A DNA stretch of 64,000 bases, from NCBI GenBank assembly GCA_013368315.1, contig JAACJM010000015.1:806001-870000 (forward strand), in the 5' to 3' direction. The translations under genes and the position numbers were made by a program. Positions within the stretch are counted from its first letter, which is position 1. The number at the start of each line of letters is the position of its first letter. The DNA is from Tetrapyrgos nigripes (lineage: Eukaryota; Basidiomycota; Agaricomycetes; Agaricales; Campanellaceae). Below, one piece after another: positions 1-11,284 of this stretch. The notes under the pieces were generated by a model. That model searched no databases and had not been told where the DNA came from. It saw only the letters and a program-made list of their open reading frames with translations.

Positions 1-1924
1 TATCTCTCGTTGATACCAGTCCTCTTTTGGGTCGTTGTTGGGCCTCAGCACCTTGACCAAGACATGCTCATCAGGGAAGGATGGTTGTTCCACGTTGACA
101 GTTCCATCCGAGAAGAAGGCGGTTTGGGTACTGCTTGGATTTACTGGAAGCAGTTCGATTTCGGTCAAGTCCAGTGGTGGGCGATGAGGAATGCAATCGA
201 GAACATTGTGCTGCTTGTTGTCATCGGTGTTCTCAATCTGCCTATATACGTTCCGACTCTTGCTTTCTCTCTTGATGTTTCATACGACATGGATTACGAA
301 CTACTTGGACAAGGTGTTGCGAATATACTGGCCGGTGCAGCGGGAACTATGCCAAATATCCTAGTATCTCTTTTTTCACTTGTCTTCCTGTCACTGAGCT
401 GAAGGCCTTCCATAGCAATACTCGTACTCCGTCTTCTTCACAAGAGCAAATGGTGGTCGGTTCGAGGCGGGACTTGTGACCCTTTTGACGTTCATTCTGT
501 TCTTGACGTCTGGACTCCTGCTTCCTTATGTCCCGACGATCTTAGCATCTACTCTTGTACTTTTCCTGGGCATCGAACTTACACTGGAGGCTATGTGGGA
601 ATCAGCTAAAGTGTGCAATATTTTTTCCTGACCGTCATATTGTGCTGACGATGGAAGTAGACCTTGTTGCCCATGGAATACGCTGTTGTTGTGGGTACAT
701 TGGTAGCTTGCACCTTCATTGGTTTCGCCGAGGGCTTTGGAGTCGGTATTGGTGCTGCGGCAGCTATTTACTTTGTTTACGGCGTTGCTGATACTGTAAG
801 TTTTTTTAGAGTGCCGACTAGTTCCTGATCACTGACCACCATCCAGCGAGCGCGAGAGATCAAGTGGGAAAGATGGACCGAAATGTACGCGCCACACTCC
901 GGCGTGCCCAGTCTCAACACTGGGACGACACCGGTTGTAACCACCGTAGATGTTGAAAACGGTGTCTCGTTGGATGTGCTGCCTGACTTTGACAGCAGCG
1001 ATGAGACTGTTGGTGTTCTTGTTCTTTCTGGATACGTTTGTAAGTACTTCTTACATTGTCATGCTGTCCAACTGTATTGAACCCAGTTTAGTTTTCGCAT
1101 CCATACCATCTATTGAATCTAGGATCCTCAAACTTAAAAGAACCGCGTCGTTCATCGTTATTGACATGACGACAGTTCACCGTCTTGAAACTGCTGCTGC
1201 CCAATGTTTCAGCCGTGCTGTTCGGGATCTCGGAGATGCAACGACGCTAGTCATATGTGGCTTAGAGAAGGACAGTCCGGTGGAAGCTGATTTCCAGCGT
1301 GCTGGAGTGAACCTGATCTATGGGGATGGTCCACTGGAAGGCAAGGGTATTCGAGTCTTTTTGAATCGTTCCGAAGCCGTGCGATGGTGTCAAGCACAAC
1401 AAATCTCAAAACCAGCCGCCTCAAAGACGGAAGACCCCTCCGCTATCTTCAGCACTTTCTGTGACTTCTTTGGCTTTGATGCTGCAAAGCATCCAGATGA
1501 AGCTGAAAGTGTGCAGGCCCCATCGCCGTCGCGCACAAACGGATTCGACCGAGCGGGGCTGCAATTCTGCTTCTACGATGCTGGAGAGACTATCTCTCAT
1601 CCGAGCTCAGAGTGCATACTCTTCGTGGTAGAAGGACGTGTTGACGCTATCTCTCGTGGTGAAGATCTGTCTGCCTCAACGAACCGGCACTCAGGAAGGA
1701 ACTCTCTTGGCCAAACTCTCAGGCTACTCCCCCGGGACGCCTTGAGGTTTGCTAGAGAACGTTTCGCGACACCAACTTTGCGACGACTGGCGCCTGGTGC
1801 GATAGCTAGAGTGGAATCCGAAACGAAACTGGCTGCACGGGAAAAATGTGTGACGGCGGTGATTGCTGAAGGACAGAGTAGCACTGCGCTGGTAACTTGG
1901 GCCAGAGAAAAAGCTGAACTGTAG
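1..1924 (+). CDS. SulP-family transporter with C-terminal STAS domain, Vsb1 (YGR125W)-like; 5' end missing
   Basis: Only the 3' portion is present; the reading frame is open from base 1. The visible part has transmembrane segments (for example the stretch containing ENIVLLVVIGVLNLPIY), then a loop reading AGAAGTMPNIL, an intron at about 361-412, and QYSYSVFFTRANGGR, which resembles the core of the fungal Vsb1/YGR125W branch of the SulP family. More membrane segments follow (TLVLFLGIELTLEAMW, then AAAIYFVYGVADT). A STAS domain follows (RTASFIVIDMTTVHRLETAA, with the typical beta-helix pattern), then a long C-terminal region ending in WAREKAEL. Introns are also visible near 628-672, 797-845 and 1040-1088. 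In yeast this branch is vacuolar and affects storage of basic amino acids, so a vacuolar role here is inference from family. Substrate unknown. Confidence 0.85.
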
Positions 1925-2048
1925 ACCAGGCTGAAATAGATATCTTGTACAAAAGTAATGTTAAATCTTGGAAATTTAGCCTTCACGACCACGTGCAGGT
2001 CAGGACCGGACTCCTTCTCCAACTTCCAAAGTTCCATCCAAATTCGAC

Positions 2049-2981
2049 ATGATTATTCTCAAAAACGGCGATAAAATTAGTCCAGACGAACTCCCTGTAC
2101 CGTATCTTCTTACCGACGCGAAAAATCTCGAATGGCTTCGGGAGAAGGAAGAGGAGATTGACGCGAAGGCAGCAACCGGCGCTAAGAAGAGTACCAACCC
2201 AAAGGGCAAATCTGTGAGTATCCTAAAAAGATCCCATACGTATCGAGTGACATCCTGATATAATATCTCTTCACGCTTGTCTAGAAACGCGGTCGGAAGG
2301 CTGTAGAGAATAACGACGGTGATAGTGGAGAAGGCGCATCTGGCGCGTCGAAGACGTCCAAGGAAACTTCTGCTGTGAGTAGTCACCCACTTCTCGAACG
2401 TTATACAGTACTTAGCGTATTAACGTGCTTATCAGAAGCATGCTCGCGCCGATGACAACGACGATAAAGCTGGATCGTCTGCCCCTGCCAAGAAGGCCGC
2501 AAAGACTAGCTCCAGCTCCAAGAAATCTCCCGAACCAATCGATCTCTTCTCTATCTATTTGGACGGCGACGAAGAAGGGACCGTGGAGATCTACGATAGC
2601 TGCGACGAGCTCCGTAGAAAGATCAACAAGCACCTTACCAAGTCGGGAACGACCAAGGCGCAGTTCATGCGCGATATCGCTCGCGCTGCCTATCCGTTCC
2701 AGGATCCGCCACCGAAGATTCAGACCAAGCAGCTCTCAGACTTCTTGATCAAGGCAGGGCCCACTGCAGGTAGTACCAGTCGCGTCTTCTATGCCGGCTA
2801 CGTTTATTTCGAGAAGAAGAGGCTCAGCGAAGGAAAACCAAAGTCCGAGCACAGGGAGATGATGGAGGATGAATGGGTTGACGGGATACCTAGGGAGAGG
2901 CCTGGGCAAGCCTACATCATTCCCGTTGGCTATGAACTTTACCAGACCGAGACAGGTGCCATGCGAACCTACTCGGCCTAA
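2049..2981 (+). CDS. DUF7726-type conserved fungal protein
   Basis: Three exons (2049-2213, 2285-2374, 2436-2981) join in frame to 266 aa; both introns have GTGAGT donors. The N-terminus (MIILKNGDKISPDELPVPYL) is followed by a Lys/Ser/Ala-rich low-complexity linker (about residues 45-120). The C-terminal half is a compact, conserved region with SIYLDGDEEGTVEIYDSC, KHLTKSGTTKAQFMRDIA and PGQAYIIPVGYELY. This is the pattern of DUF7726 proteins, which occur widely in fungi without a known function. The basic linker and helix-turn-helix-like 'TKAQFMRDIARA' section would fit a nuclear or nucleic-acid-associated protein, but that is inference. The gene lies 124 bases downstream of the transporter in the same orientation. 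Confidence 0.8.
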
Positions 2982-3355
2982 GTACTGAGTCGTACTTGCA
3001 GTGCATTTCTTCGAGATACTTTGCTCACTCTAGCACCGGAAAGTTCTCTACGCGCCCCAGGTACTGATTTGCTCAAGACTGAGCTACTTATTCACACTTT
3101 GCATACACAACCAACGCACCTTCAGAATCATTCTTTGCTTCCTGTTTTGCTTCCCTTCGAGTCCCTTCTTCATGATGAGTACGAGAATTTCGCATTAATC
3201 CTACCCTACTCTTCACGAGAACGTTGTAAGTACGATACTAGCACCTCTACTGGTTTGACGAACCCATTGCCCTTCCAGTGTATCATGATTTTTGCAGCAC
3301 CAATCCACTTCATACATTCCATATAATTCTGAGATACAGATATTGTACAATGGCC
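2982..3355. other. Intergenic, convergent 3' ends
   Basis: Between the stop of the DUF7726 gene and the stop of the multicopper oxidase on the other strand. Pyrimidine-rich sequence, presumably 3' untranslated sequence of both. No further gene or repeat seen. Confidence 0.5.
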
Positions 3356-5776
3356 CTAGATATTCTGACAAGTTCCCGATGCCTTCTTCCTTTCCTCTTC
3401 TGAAATCCTATCACCCATAACGTCAAATATCATTGCCATCCCCGAGCTAAGATGGATTTCCATATGACAGTGGACTGCGTAGTCTCTTCAGCAGCGCAAA
3501 GCGCAGCAGCCTATAAGAAATACTCACATAACCAATACCCAGGCGTATCAAACAACACCCTAAAAACCGCATATCCTCTTTGTGGAACGAGGAACGTATC
3601 TCGTAAAGCCGGGGCTGTCGTTGGTAGTGACGGAGGTCGATCCCAACGATAGGACCCTTTGCCTGGTAAACCAAACAACGTCAACTTCAATAAAAACGTG
3701 AAAGGAAAGAGCGTAAGCCAGAATGCAACACCCACCAATCCGAGCTTGAAAAGTATACAAAGGCCAAAAATGATGAGAGTGCAAATGAAAAGGATGTGGA
3801 TCCTCTTCGAGATTGTTGACAATGATGTCGACGACTTTGCCTTTGCCATTCTTCCACGGAGTAGAATTTGAACTTGAACTTGAAGAATTAGGAGTGGACT
3901 CGAGCTCGGATCGTATAGGCACTATCAACTCTGTTGGAGACTCTTCGTCAAGAGATGCACTCGGACGAGCGAGAATTGGTTCTTGTAGATTTGGCTTCCA
4001 GGTTGTTTGGTTGACGTATCCGAAAGGTTTACCTCCAGTTGACGTCCGCGTCATGGAAGTGACGTATATCAAGACAACGTCTTCAGCAGGAGGTAACACG
4101 CGTTGACTCTCTTCGAGAGGGAGGAGAGTGAGTGGATCTAGCTGTTCGGATTCTGGAATATTCCAGAATTGGGTTTCTGGGAGCTTTTGGGGCGTTATCT
4201 GAGTGGATTTGGATTTAGAAGAGTATTGCAGAATGGCTTTTGGTTGCAAATCAAGTAGCGGGTTCCTATCCGAGGCGATATTGAGATTAGAAGGAATGGA
4301 AAAAAGAGAGAAGAGGTAGACACACGGGTAAGGCATATTATCCATGTCTAGATGGTACCGAGCCCAGAAAACGGATCCTTCTTTGACGTTTGGTGCATTA
4401 GGAATCAACTCTAGACCGTATCTTTGCCCCAGCGCTATCGGGACTTCCTTCACTACCACAGGGTCAATCCTCGTCCCATCAGCTTCAACCAGTCGGAGAA
4501 GGTGATCATCGACAGAGAAGTGAAGACTATTTTGTGATCTGGGTGGTCGCTGAGTCAAGTAGAGAGGAAAACAATAACTGGCGCAAACTCACCCAACATT
4601 CACAAGCCTCAGAATATTTCGCTTCTTTGCATCTACCATAATCCTAGGGTAAGCCGCTTCTCTGCATTCTATCGACTTGACAAGCGCCTGCAGTTTCGTA
4701 CAATTTGAAGCTTGCATCCCATTGGCGAGTGTAGAATCCGGTACAGGTTCCTTCCCAGCTGAACGGAGGCTTTGATACCAATCAAAGACTTGCTTCCCGG
4801 AACGATGATACCAGTCGCCCAAGAGGATGACTTGGTCTTTCGTCATATTCCTTGAGGACTCGTCTGCTGAGTTACGTCCATAGACGCGAGACATTGGTAT
4901 TCCTGTCGGAACGCGAAGCTTGAGCTCTCCGGGAAGCGGGCCTTTCGATTTGGTGTCGTTTGCCGGTATGATATCAATCTCAAAAGGAGGATGTATGATG
5001 AGAGCACCATAAAGCCCGTCAGCACGTTGGGTAGGATAATGAGAGTGGTACCTGGACAGAAAAAATCAGTTATAGTCGAAATGCGCATTTAGGAAGAAGA
5101 GTTACGCACCAGAAAGTCCCAGATTGCTCATCATCAATATGGAACCTGTATGTCTGATTTCTTCCAGGGGGTATAGCACACCCAGTTACTCCGACCGCGC
5201 CGTCTTGAGATACTGATCCTGGTGAAGGCATTCCGGTGAGCCAGCTCACAAGCTTAAGAAAAGGTGGACTTGATTATACCTTTCGTATGCCTGATTCCGT
5301 GCCAGTGCAAAGATGTACTTTCTCCCAGACCGTTGAAGACATTCACCACCAATTCGTCTCCGGAGCGTACTTCGATTGTTGGGCCAGGAAACAAACCTTC
5401 ACAGACTCAGTGAGTATGCGTCGTTTGACTTACGTAGAAGAATGCACGCACCATTGACAGCCAATACCTCTTTCTTCACTCCGTCTGGCTCAACCAATAC
5501 CTTCTCCAGAGTAAAATCATAGGTGACCGTCCTAGGTTCCCGATATGAATGCAGTTCGGGTGATAAAGTAAATCTCGAATCCTTCTGCCCTTCTGCTTCT
5601 GAGTTATTCCTGTCAGAGAAAGGCCAAACCACTCTGAGGTTGTGTACGTGATTCAAGCTTAGTTTCAGATACGCGTCCGAGAAGAGAAAATAGCTGAAAC
5701 AGACGAAGAAGACTGTGAAAAGGAGGGTTCGTAGCGACTTGAGCGCTTTGAACAGTCTGGCAACTATACGAGTCAT
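3356..5776 (-). CDS. Multicopper oxidase (laccase/ferroxidase-like) with N-terminal membrane anchor
   Basis: Oxidises a substrate while reducing O2 to water, using four coppers. All four copper-ligand motifs are visible in order: LHWHG (about 5300), [13 protein letters not shown] (about 5040), [11 protein letters not shown] (about 3760) and, in the last exon, [15 protein letters not shown] followed by a tail ending TCQNI*. The FHCH junction is created by splicing a GTGAGT donor near 3521 to the last exon, so the active site is complete. The N-terminus has no classical cleavable signal. After [16 protein letters not shown] comes a hydrophobic stretch [15 protein letters not shown], which looks like a signal anchor with a lumenal catalytic part. 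Fet3-type ferroxidases instead carry a C-terminal anchor. Substrate cannot be told. Several Ser-rich and N-glycosylation-like (NxS/T) sites lie in the middle. Confidence 0.88.
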
Positions 5777-6328
5777 AGCTTTGCAGAACTGAAGACTATC
5801 GGCATGAAAGTTTGAAGGAAGCTTTGAAGTAGGATTCCATTGACACTGACAGTGGTGGTAAAGAATTCGAGGAACACCAACGCACGTGGACCTCTCCCGC
5901 CAGATCCCGCCTCAATATCTTACTCGGATGGCTTCTGTTACTGTCTAGCATCTGTGAACGTTGACTGAAGACCGCCATTACAAACCATCATACCTAACAA
6001 CCTCATTGGCTATTCCACAGAGGCAAACGGCAAATTAATGTCAAAGATCGTTCCTTCGGGGTATCAACTCTTTCCTTCGCCGTCGCAGGGTCTGCACATC
6101 TACTACAGTGAAGCTAGTCTGCTGGCTTGAGTCTGCCTAGGGCTCTTCTCGTCCTTTTTCACGAAGAAATAAATAGACGCCTCGGACCTTGGAATAACAA
6201 TGCCATGCGCCTTACCCGTGTTTCTCACCAGCTTTGCTTTCCTACTCCCAAGGTGAGTTTGCCAGCGATAGTTGCTGCATCGTTGAAGGTACTCAACGCA
6301 TCTTACGGTCTTCGCAGTTTGACGAATC
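5777..6328. promoter_or_regulatory. Divergent intergenic region (MCO minus, HET plus)
   Basis: About 550 bases between two divergent start codons, so it must hold the promoters of both the multicopper oxidase and the HET-domain gene. No single binding site stands out that I can support. Confidence 0.45.
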
Positions 6329-8404
6329 ATGCGCCTGCTGAACACGAAAACTTTGAAACTTCGCGAGTTCTACTTCGATATACCTACCTATGCCATCCTA
6401 TCTCACACCTGGGACAAAGAAGAAGTTACCCTCCAGGATATGCAGGATCCTCAGACCGCAAAAAGCAAGGCTGGTTACGCGAAGCTCTCGGGAGCTTGTG
6501 CTCATGCTCGAAAATACAATTTCGAGTGGATTTGGATCGACTCATGCTGCATCAACAAGGAGAGTAGCGCAGAACTTTCAGAGAACATCAATTCGATGTA
6601 CGGGTACTACGGAGACTCGGAAGTCTGTTACGTGTACTTGTCTGATGCCTCGAGTGCAGAAGATCCCAGGGATGTGGGGTCTGGCTTTAGGAGAAGTAGA
6701 TGGTTTAAAAGAGGTTGGACCCTCCAGGAGTTGCTCGCTCCTCGCTATGTCGTCTTCTTGGGAAAGGATTGGGAAGAAATTGGAACAAGATGGAGTCTAC
6801 GAGACGCCATATCTGCGTTGACGCACATCCCCTCCCGTGTCTTCGAGGACGGTGATATGATGAGGTACAGCATAGCTCAGAAGATGTCATGGGCAGCTTT
6901 CAGGGAGACGACGAGGCCAGAGGACCAAGCATATTGTCTGATGGGGCTATTTGGAGTCAATATGCCTCCTCTCTACGGCGAAGGATCTGTCAAGGCGTTT
7001 ATGCGTCTTCAGCAGGAGATCATCAAGGTTTCTGATGATTGCAGTATCTTTGCGTGGATCGCACCGATTGGAGAGCAAGGTCTCAGAGGACTGTTTGCGA
7101 AATCCCCCTTCGAGTTCAGAATGTCCGGAGAAGTTGCGACATCAAAAACGGATACCATTGACGAAATATCATCGTATACTTTCACTAATAATGGTTTACA
7201 CATACACCTCCCTCTCGAGCGCCTCGGTGACGACTCACGCGACCATGGCCTGTTCCTCGCATCACTCCATTGTCAATCTCACAAAGATGGCAAGTACCTA
7301 TCCGTCTATCTTCGCAAGATAAATGGTCGACAATATGTTCGTTGTCGTGCAGACCAGTTGGCTCTCACTTCGGCACCTCCTGCACCAAACTCTTTGCAAG
7401 ACCTGATTGTGAAGGAAAACAATTATATTCCATCCTTCACTCGACGCCAGGAGAGAGATGCCGAGAAGGTAGTGGTTAGTGTCAAGCTTCCAGACACGGT
7501 GACTCGGAACCGCCTTGTCTTTGATGGTAGTCAGAACATCAAAGCTCTCAGTACTTTTTCTCGGAGCCCCCTTGTCTTTGATGGTAGCCAGGACATCAAA
7601 GGTCTCAGTACTTTCTCTATCGCGAAATGGAGTTCCCTGTTATTGAAATATAGAGTTTGCAGTCCCAGCGGCACTTCGCAAACCTCTCTTGTCTTAACAT
7701 TATTACGCACTCAGGACAATCTACTATCCCTGGAGGTTGCGGATGGAAATCCTAGGCGAGGTCTATCCGGCTATGTCGGTTGGACATGCTACGGACTTGC
7801 AGATACAATAATTCTTCCTTTGGGGAATGGTGATCTAGTATCATTTCGATACCGGAACACAGGGAAATGTACGGAGAAGATCCTCGAAATGATCTACCTT
7901 TCTCAAGGAGATGCCCTTACTGCTTTGAAGAGGGAGTTGACGCCACCAGCTGCAGGTTTTATAGTGCCAGTCACAACACCCGCTGTCAGTCTTCAACGGA
8001 CTTCTTCCTTCGATTTCTTTGACATGGACTGCGGTCCTGACCAGCAATATCTTGCCTTTCAGGCATCCACTTTCAGAATCCTTACATATACGGTTGCCGA
8101 GTGGTTGCAGGCAGAGACATTCGACGTGGCTCTTGGATTTCGAGGAGTTGTACCATGGGTGCATATATCTTTCCGTGGGCAAAAGTTTGAGGTTGACGGT
8201 CAGGAATGGGATTTGGCTGCCTATCTAGACTTCGTGAGTCAGAGAACAGACCACTGGCCAGAGGAGCTCCAAACTTCGTCAATGACATTGTATTTACCTG
8301 ACCTATTTCTTCATGTCAAAGTCACTATTGAAGCCAGAACAACCATTCAGCTTGGCTCTCACCTTTTGCGAATCGACTTTACTCGTACTGAAATTTCCGA
8401 GTAG
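6329..8404 (+). CDS. HET-domain (heterokaryon incompatibility-type) protein
   Basis: Single-exon ORF of 691 aa. The HET domain is at the N-terminus: MRLLNTKTLKL, YAILSHTWDKEEVTLQD (about residues 20-40), WIWIDSCCINKESSAELSEN (about 68-90) and RGWTLQELLAPRYVVF (about 127-142). The HET-E/HET-D style continuation AYCLMGLFGVNMPPLYGEG follows at about 202-220. Such proteins sense non-self or stress and can trigger programmed cell death; large families occur in mushrooms, usually without proven incompatibility function. No NACHT or WD40 part follows. The rest (residues 240-691) is a family-specific C-terminal region of unknown role. At about residues 392-430 a 57-base unit is duplicated in tandem (LVFDGSQ..IK.LSTFS twice). 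The start ATG begins the conserved MRLL motif typical of the family. Confidence 0.9.
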   Translation: MRLLNTKTLKLREFYFDIPTYAILSHTWDKEEVTLQDMQDPQTAKSKAGYAKLSGACAHARKYNFEWIWIDSCCINKESSAELSENINSMYGYYGDSEVCYVYLSDASSAEDPRDVGSGFRRSRWFKRGWTLQELLAPRYVVFLGKDWEEIGTRWSLRDAISALTHIPSRVFEDGDMMRYSIAQKMSWAAFRETTRPEDQAYCLMGLFGVNMPPLYGEGSVKAFMRLQQEIIKVSDDCSIFAWIAPIGEQGLRGLFAKSPFEFRMSGEVATSKTDTIDEISSYTFTNNGLHIHLPLERLGDDSRDHGLFLASLHCQSHKDGKYLSVYLRKINGRQYVRCRADQLALTSAPPAPNSLQDLIVKENNYIPSFTRRQERDAEKVVVSVKLPDTVTRNRLVFDGSQNIKALSTFSRSPLVFDGSQDIKGLSTFSIAKWSSLLLKYRVCSPSGTSQTSLVLTLLRTQDNLLSLEVADGNPRRGLSGYVGWTCYGLADTIILPLGNGDLVSFRYRNTGKCTEKILEMIYLSQGDALTALKRELTPPAAGFIVPVTTPAVSLQRTSSFDFFDMDCGPDQQYLAFQASTFRILTYTVAEWLQAETFDVALGFRGVVPWVHISFRGQKFEVDGQEWDLAAYLDFVSQRTDHWPEELQTSSMTLYLPDLFLHVKVTIEARTTIQLGSHLLRIDFTRTEISE

Positions 8405-9227
8405 CTATCACTAGTACAACTTTGCTGTAAGTAAATCTACATGTAGTAGTAGTACAAAAAAGCAACGAATTGGAGGTTGAGTCACGTTAAGTCGTCGACA
8501 GGGTAACAATTGGGTTTTCGAGGCCATTGTTCCACCACGAAGGGGTAAAAATACATCCCCTGGCCGTCATGAGACAAATATTGGACAAACATCATCGTCG
8601 AGCCTTGAGGCAACAATAGCGAACGAGCTTATTGTGATGAGTTCATTCAGACGCGACAAAAGAATTCTTTGGATATCCATTGAGCATCTAGAATAGAGAG
8701 TAGTGACACCGTTTTCACCATTAAGGTTATGTACTACAATTGGTAAGTAGGAAATTGCGGAGACAATGGGTAATATGTTGCGCAGGGTATACATGAGAGC
8801 TTTGGAGTATGTGTATGCGGTATGAGGCATGTGGTATGCGTGCGTGTTATGAAAGACATTGCATCGAGGACGTTAAGTATGAAGACAATTGCCGTGTAGT
8901 AAAAAATACAAGATAAAATAGTCCATAAGTAAGTACTGTCAGTCAGAAATCGTCCATGATACGATACAAAGTCGTCTCGAACCCGAGACCTGAGAACAAA
9001 ACAATCTAGACGTAAAGAAAACAAGTGGTAAAGGATACAATTGGGGTTCTTGACGATGTGTATTCCCCGCGATATGAAGCGAGACGCTCCACATCGGAGT
9101 AGGGTGAAGTGATGGATACAAAATTTGCGTTGCAGGAAAGAGGAAGAAATCAAGATTGTCGTCATCATCGTCATATCATCATAACGAGCGTGAGTGTGAA
9201 GCAAAGCAGTTGAAGTAACCGCAAGCT
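8405..9227. other. Intergenic, convergent 3' ends
   Basis: About 820 bases between the stop of the HET gene and the stop of the minus-strand Ser/Thr-rich protein. ORFs here are short and without recognisable protein sequence; probably 3' untranslated sequence and spacer. Confidence 0.45.
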
Positions 9228-9975
9228 TCACAGAGAAAGCATCTTCACATCCTCTGCAACATCGAGATCCACCTCCGCTGAAACGTCCGTCGATGTCGAC
9301 GAAGTCGAAGTCCTCCTCTGACCGTTATACGAAGGGGTGTATGCAAAATACCCGTCCTGTTTCGGAGGAGTCTGCTTCCTGCTATGCTTAGGCATAGGCG
9401 CAGACGAAGTCCTCTCAATCTTATAAGGATGAATCCTCGCGCCCTTTGCAATTTGTCGCTGGGGATGTCTGAGGTGTCGAAGAGCAGGGCCGACGAGGAG
9501 GAGGGCTTTGCTTTTGTTTGCGTTTGCGTCGAGCAAAGAGGCAGGGTTGGATTCGTCGTAGACGGATTGGGGAGGGACGACTACGACTGCATCGGCTTCT
9601 TCGAGTGTGGAAGGGATGAGACGCATTTTGGAGCGGCTAGCGCAGGCGGAGGCGGGGGTGAGAGGAGTGTAGGGCATAGATGATGATGAAGACTCGGAGG
9701 ACGAGTCGGATGGTGTAGGAGAGGGAGTTCGTGAGGATGTGGAAGAGGAGATGGAATATTGTCGTTGGAAAGGCTGGGGGCGGCCTGACCGGGGACGTGA
9801 CTATGAAAAGATGGAGAGTCAAAACTTTGTGAAGATAGTAAAGGATGAGAAGAATACTCACATAACGTTGAGAATTAGAGTCGTGCATAGCGTCAAAATG
9901 GTGAATACCCGGAAGTGCGAGAGTATGGAGAGGTGGGAGGGTTGGACGGTTTTCGCGGGAGGAAGTAATGGCCAT
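9228..9975 (-). CDS. Small Ser/Thr-rich hypothetical protein
   Basis: Two exons on the minus strand (9862-9975 and 9228-9800) separated by a 61-base intron with GTGAGT donor and ATAG acceptor. Joining them keeps the frame and gives 228 aa. The N-terminus reads MAITSSRENRPTLPPLHTLA; exon 2 opens with SRPRSGRPQPFQRQYSISSS. A Ser-rich run, a predicted disordered centre (SKMRLIPSTLEEADAVVVVP) and a basic stretch KGARIHPYKIERTSSAPMPK follow. The end is acidic and hydrophobic (VDLDVAEDVKMLSL). No domain recognised. The spliced frame removes a hydrophobic stretch that appears if the intron is read through. Function unknown; the composition suggests a cytosolic or nuclear, phosphorylatable, disordered protein. 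Confidence 0.6.
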
Positions 9976-11284
9976 TTTATTCGTGTGTGCGTGTAGGTAG
10001 ATGTGTTCTAGTCGTGTACTGGTCGTTTGAAGTATTATTCCACCTGGGGTGTCGAGGTCCTGCCTTGAGATAGAAAGTGTCGTTCAAGTTATAAGTGTGA
10101 GTAGGATTGAGAGGGTATAGTCAAGACACGAGTCTAGGAAATCCGGAAGTGGAGGAGAGAGTTTGTTGCGGAGAGGGGATGAGCCAATGTTAGAGAATCC
10201 ATAACAGTGCCTTTAATACGTATAGCTTGAGGAAAGCATAAGCGAGCTTCTCATACAGGGTGTATTCGGTCAATAAGCAAAAGTGTTCATTGTATCCCAA
10301 AAAGCGTATGGTTGATGCCTGCATATGGGTGTGAATAGTTGGGCACAAAAGAAAAATCCGTGTAATTGTTCTTGTTTGGACGCCGAATAATTACGGTTTT
10401 TCTCAATTGTCGACGTTATTGTTGCTATTCCCTTCAAGTTCGCTTGGCAGGGATAGAGGTAGGGAATACGAGCTCTATTGTAGACATCTCACAATAGACG
10501 AGAAGGGAAGGACGTTGGAGGTAGAGGAGGGACTGACCACGTGCTTGCAGACAATAAGCGCCTCTCCGAGCCGCTTTGGTCCACCGTCCAGCTTTGATCC
10601 AGCTCCCCACCTTTCCTCAAACTTTGCCACTCTCGCGAAATCTTCCTTCGAGGTTCTCCAGGATGCCAAGCTGATTTAGACTCCTTTCCACAGGAGCTAT
10701 TCGGCTGTGGAAACGTTGAAGCTCTAACATGTATAACAGTAGACTCTATGTGTACTTTTGTCTTCAGGTACACTGTCTCTTCTCTTCTACTTACCTGCCG
10801 AAGAGCTTTGCTTTTGTTCCCTATCTACAATAAGGAAGAATGTTCCTGTCTTCACATTCAGAAAATGAATTGAATACATGCACAAAGTACTAGATCAGCG
10901 TGAAGACAATGTCTAGATAATAAACCTAGAATGAGGCCTCCTTCTCTCCAGGTACACGCACGCAATAATAATAATGCAGTCTCAGACCCCTGAAGTTGGA
11001 CTTGAGCACATGCCTGCGAGGAGTTGGCGTAATACTAAGGCTTTCTGAGGACTAAGTAAGAGTCAAGTACTGCTGTCTCTGTCCTTCTGTCTATCTGTAT
11101 CGGTTTGCTGCTCATCTGCTTGCATCAGACTCAGAGGACTTGTTTTGTACACTTGAGTTCAGATCGTTGCGTCGCTGGGAGGAGGACTGCCGGAATTTGC
11201 CGCCGACGCTGTCCTCCTCGAGCACTCTGCCAGAACTACCTCAGTCCTATAGTGGTCCTAGCGAAGCAAATATCCCACTCGAAA
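9976..11284. other. Intergenic region between two divergent genes
   Basis: About 1.3 kb between the start of the minus-strand Ser/Thr-rich protein and the start of RPC19. It must contain both promoters. Short ORFs here (for example near 10407-10679 on either strand) show no protein-like conservation. No RNA gene or repeat recognised. Confidence 0.45.
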
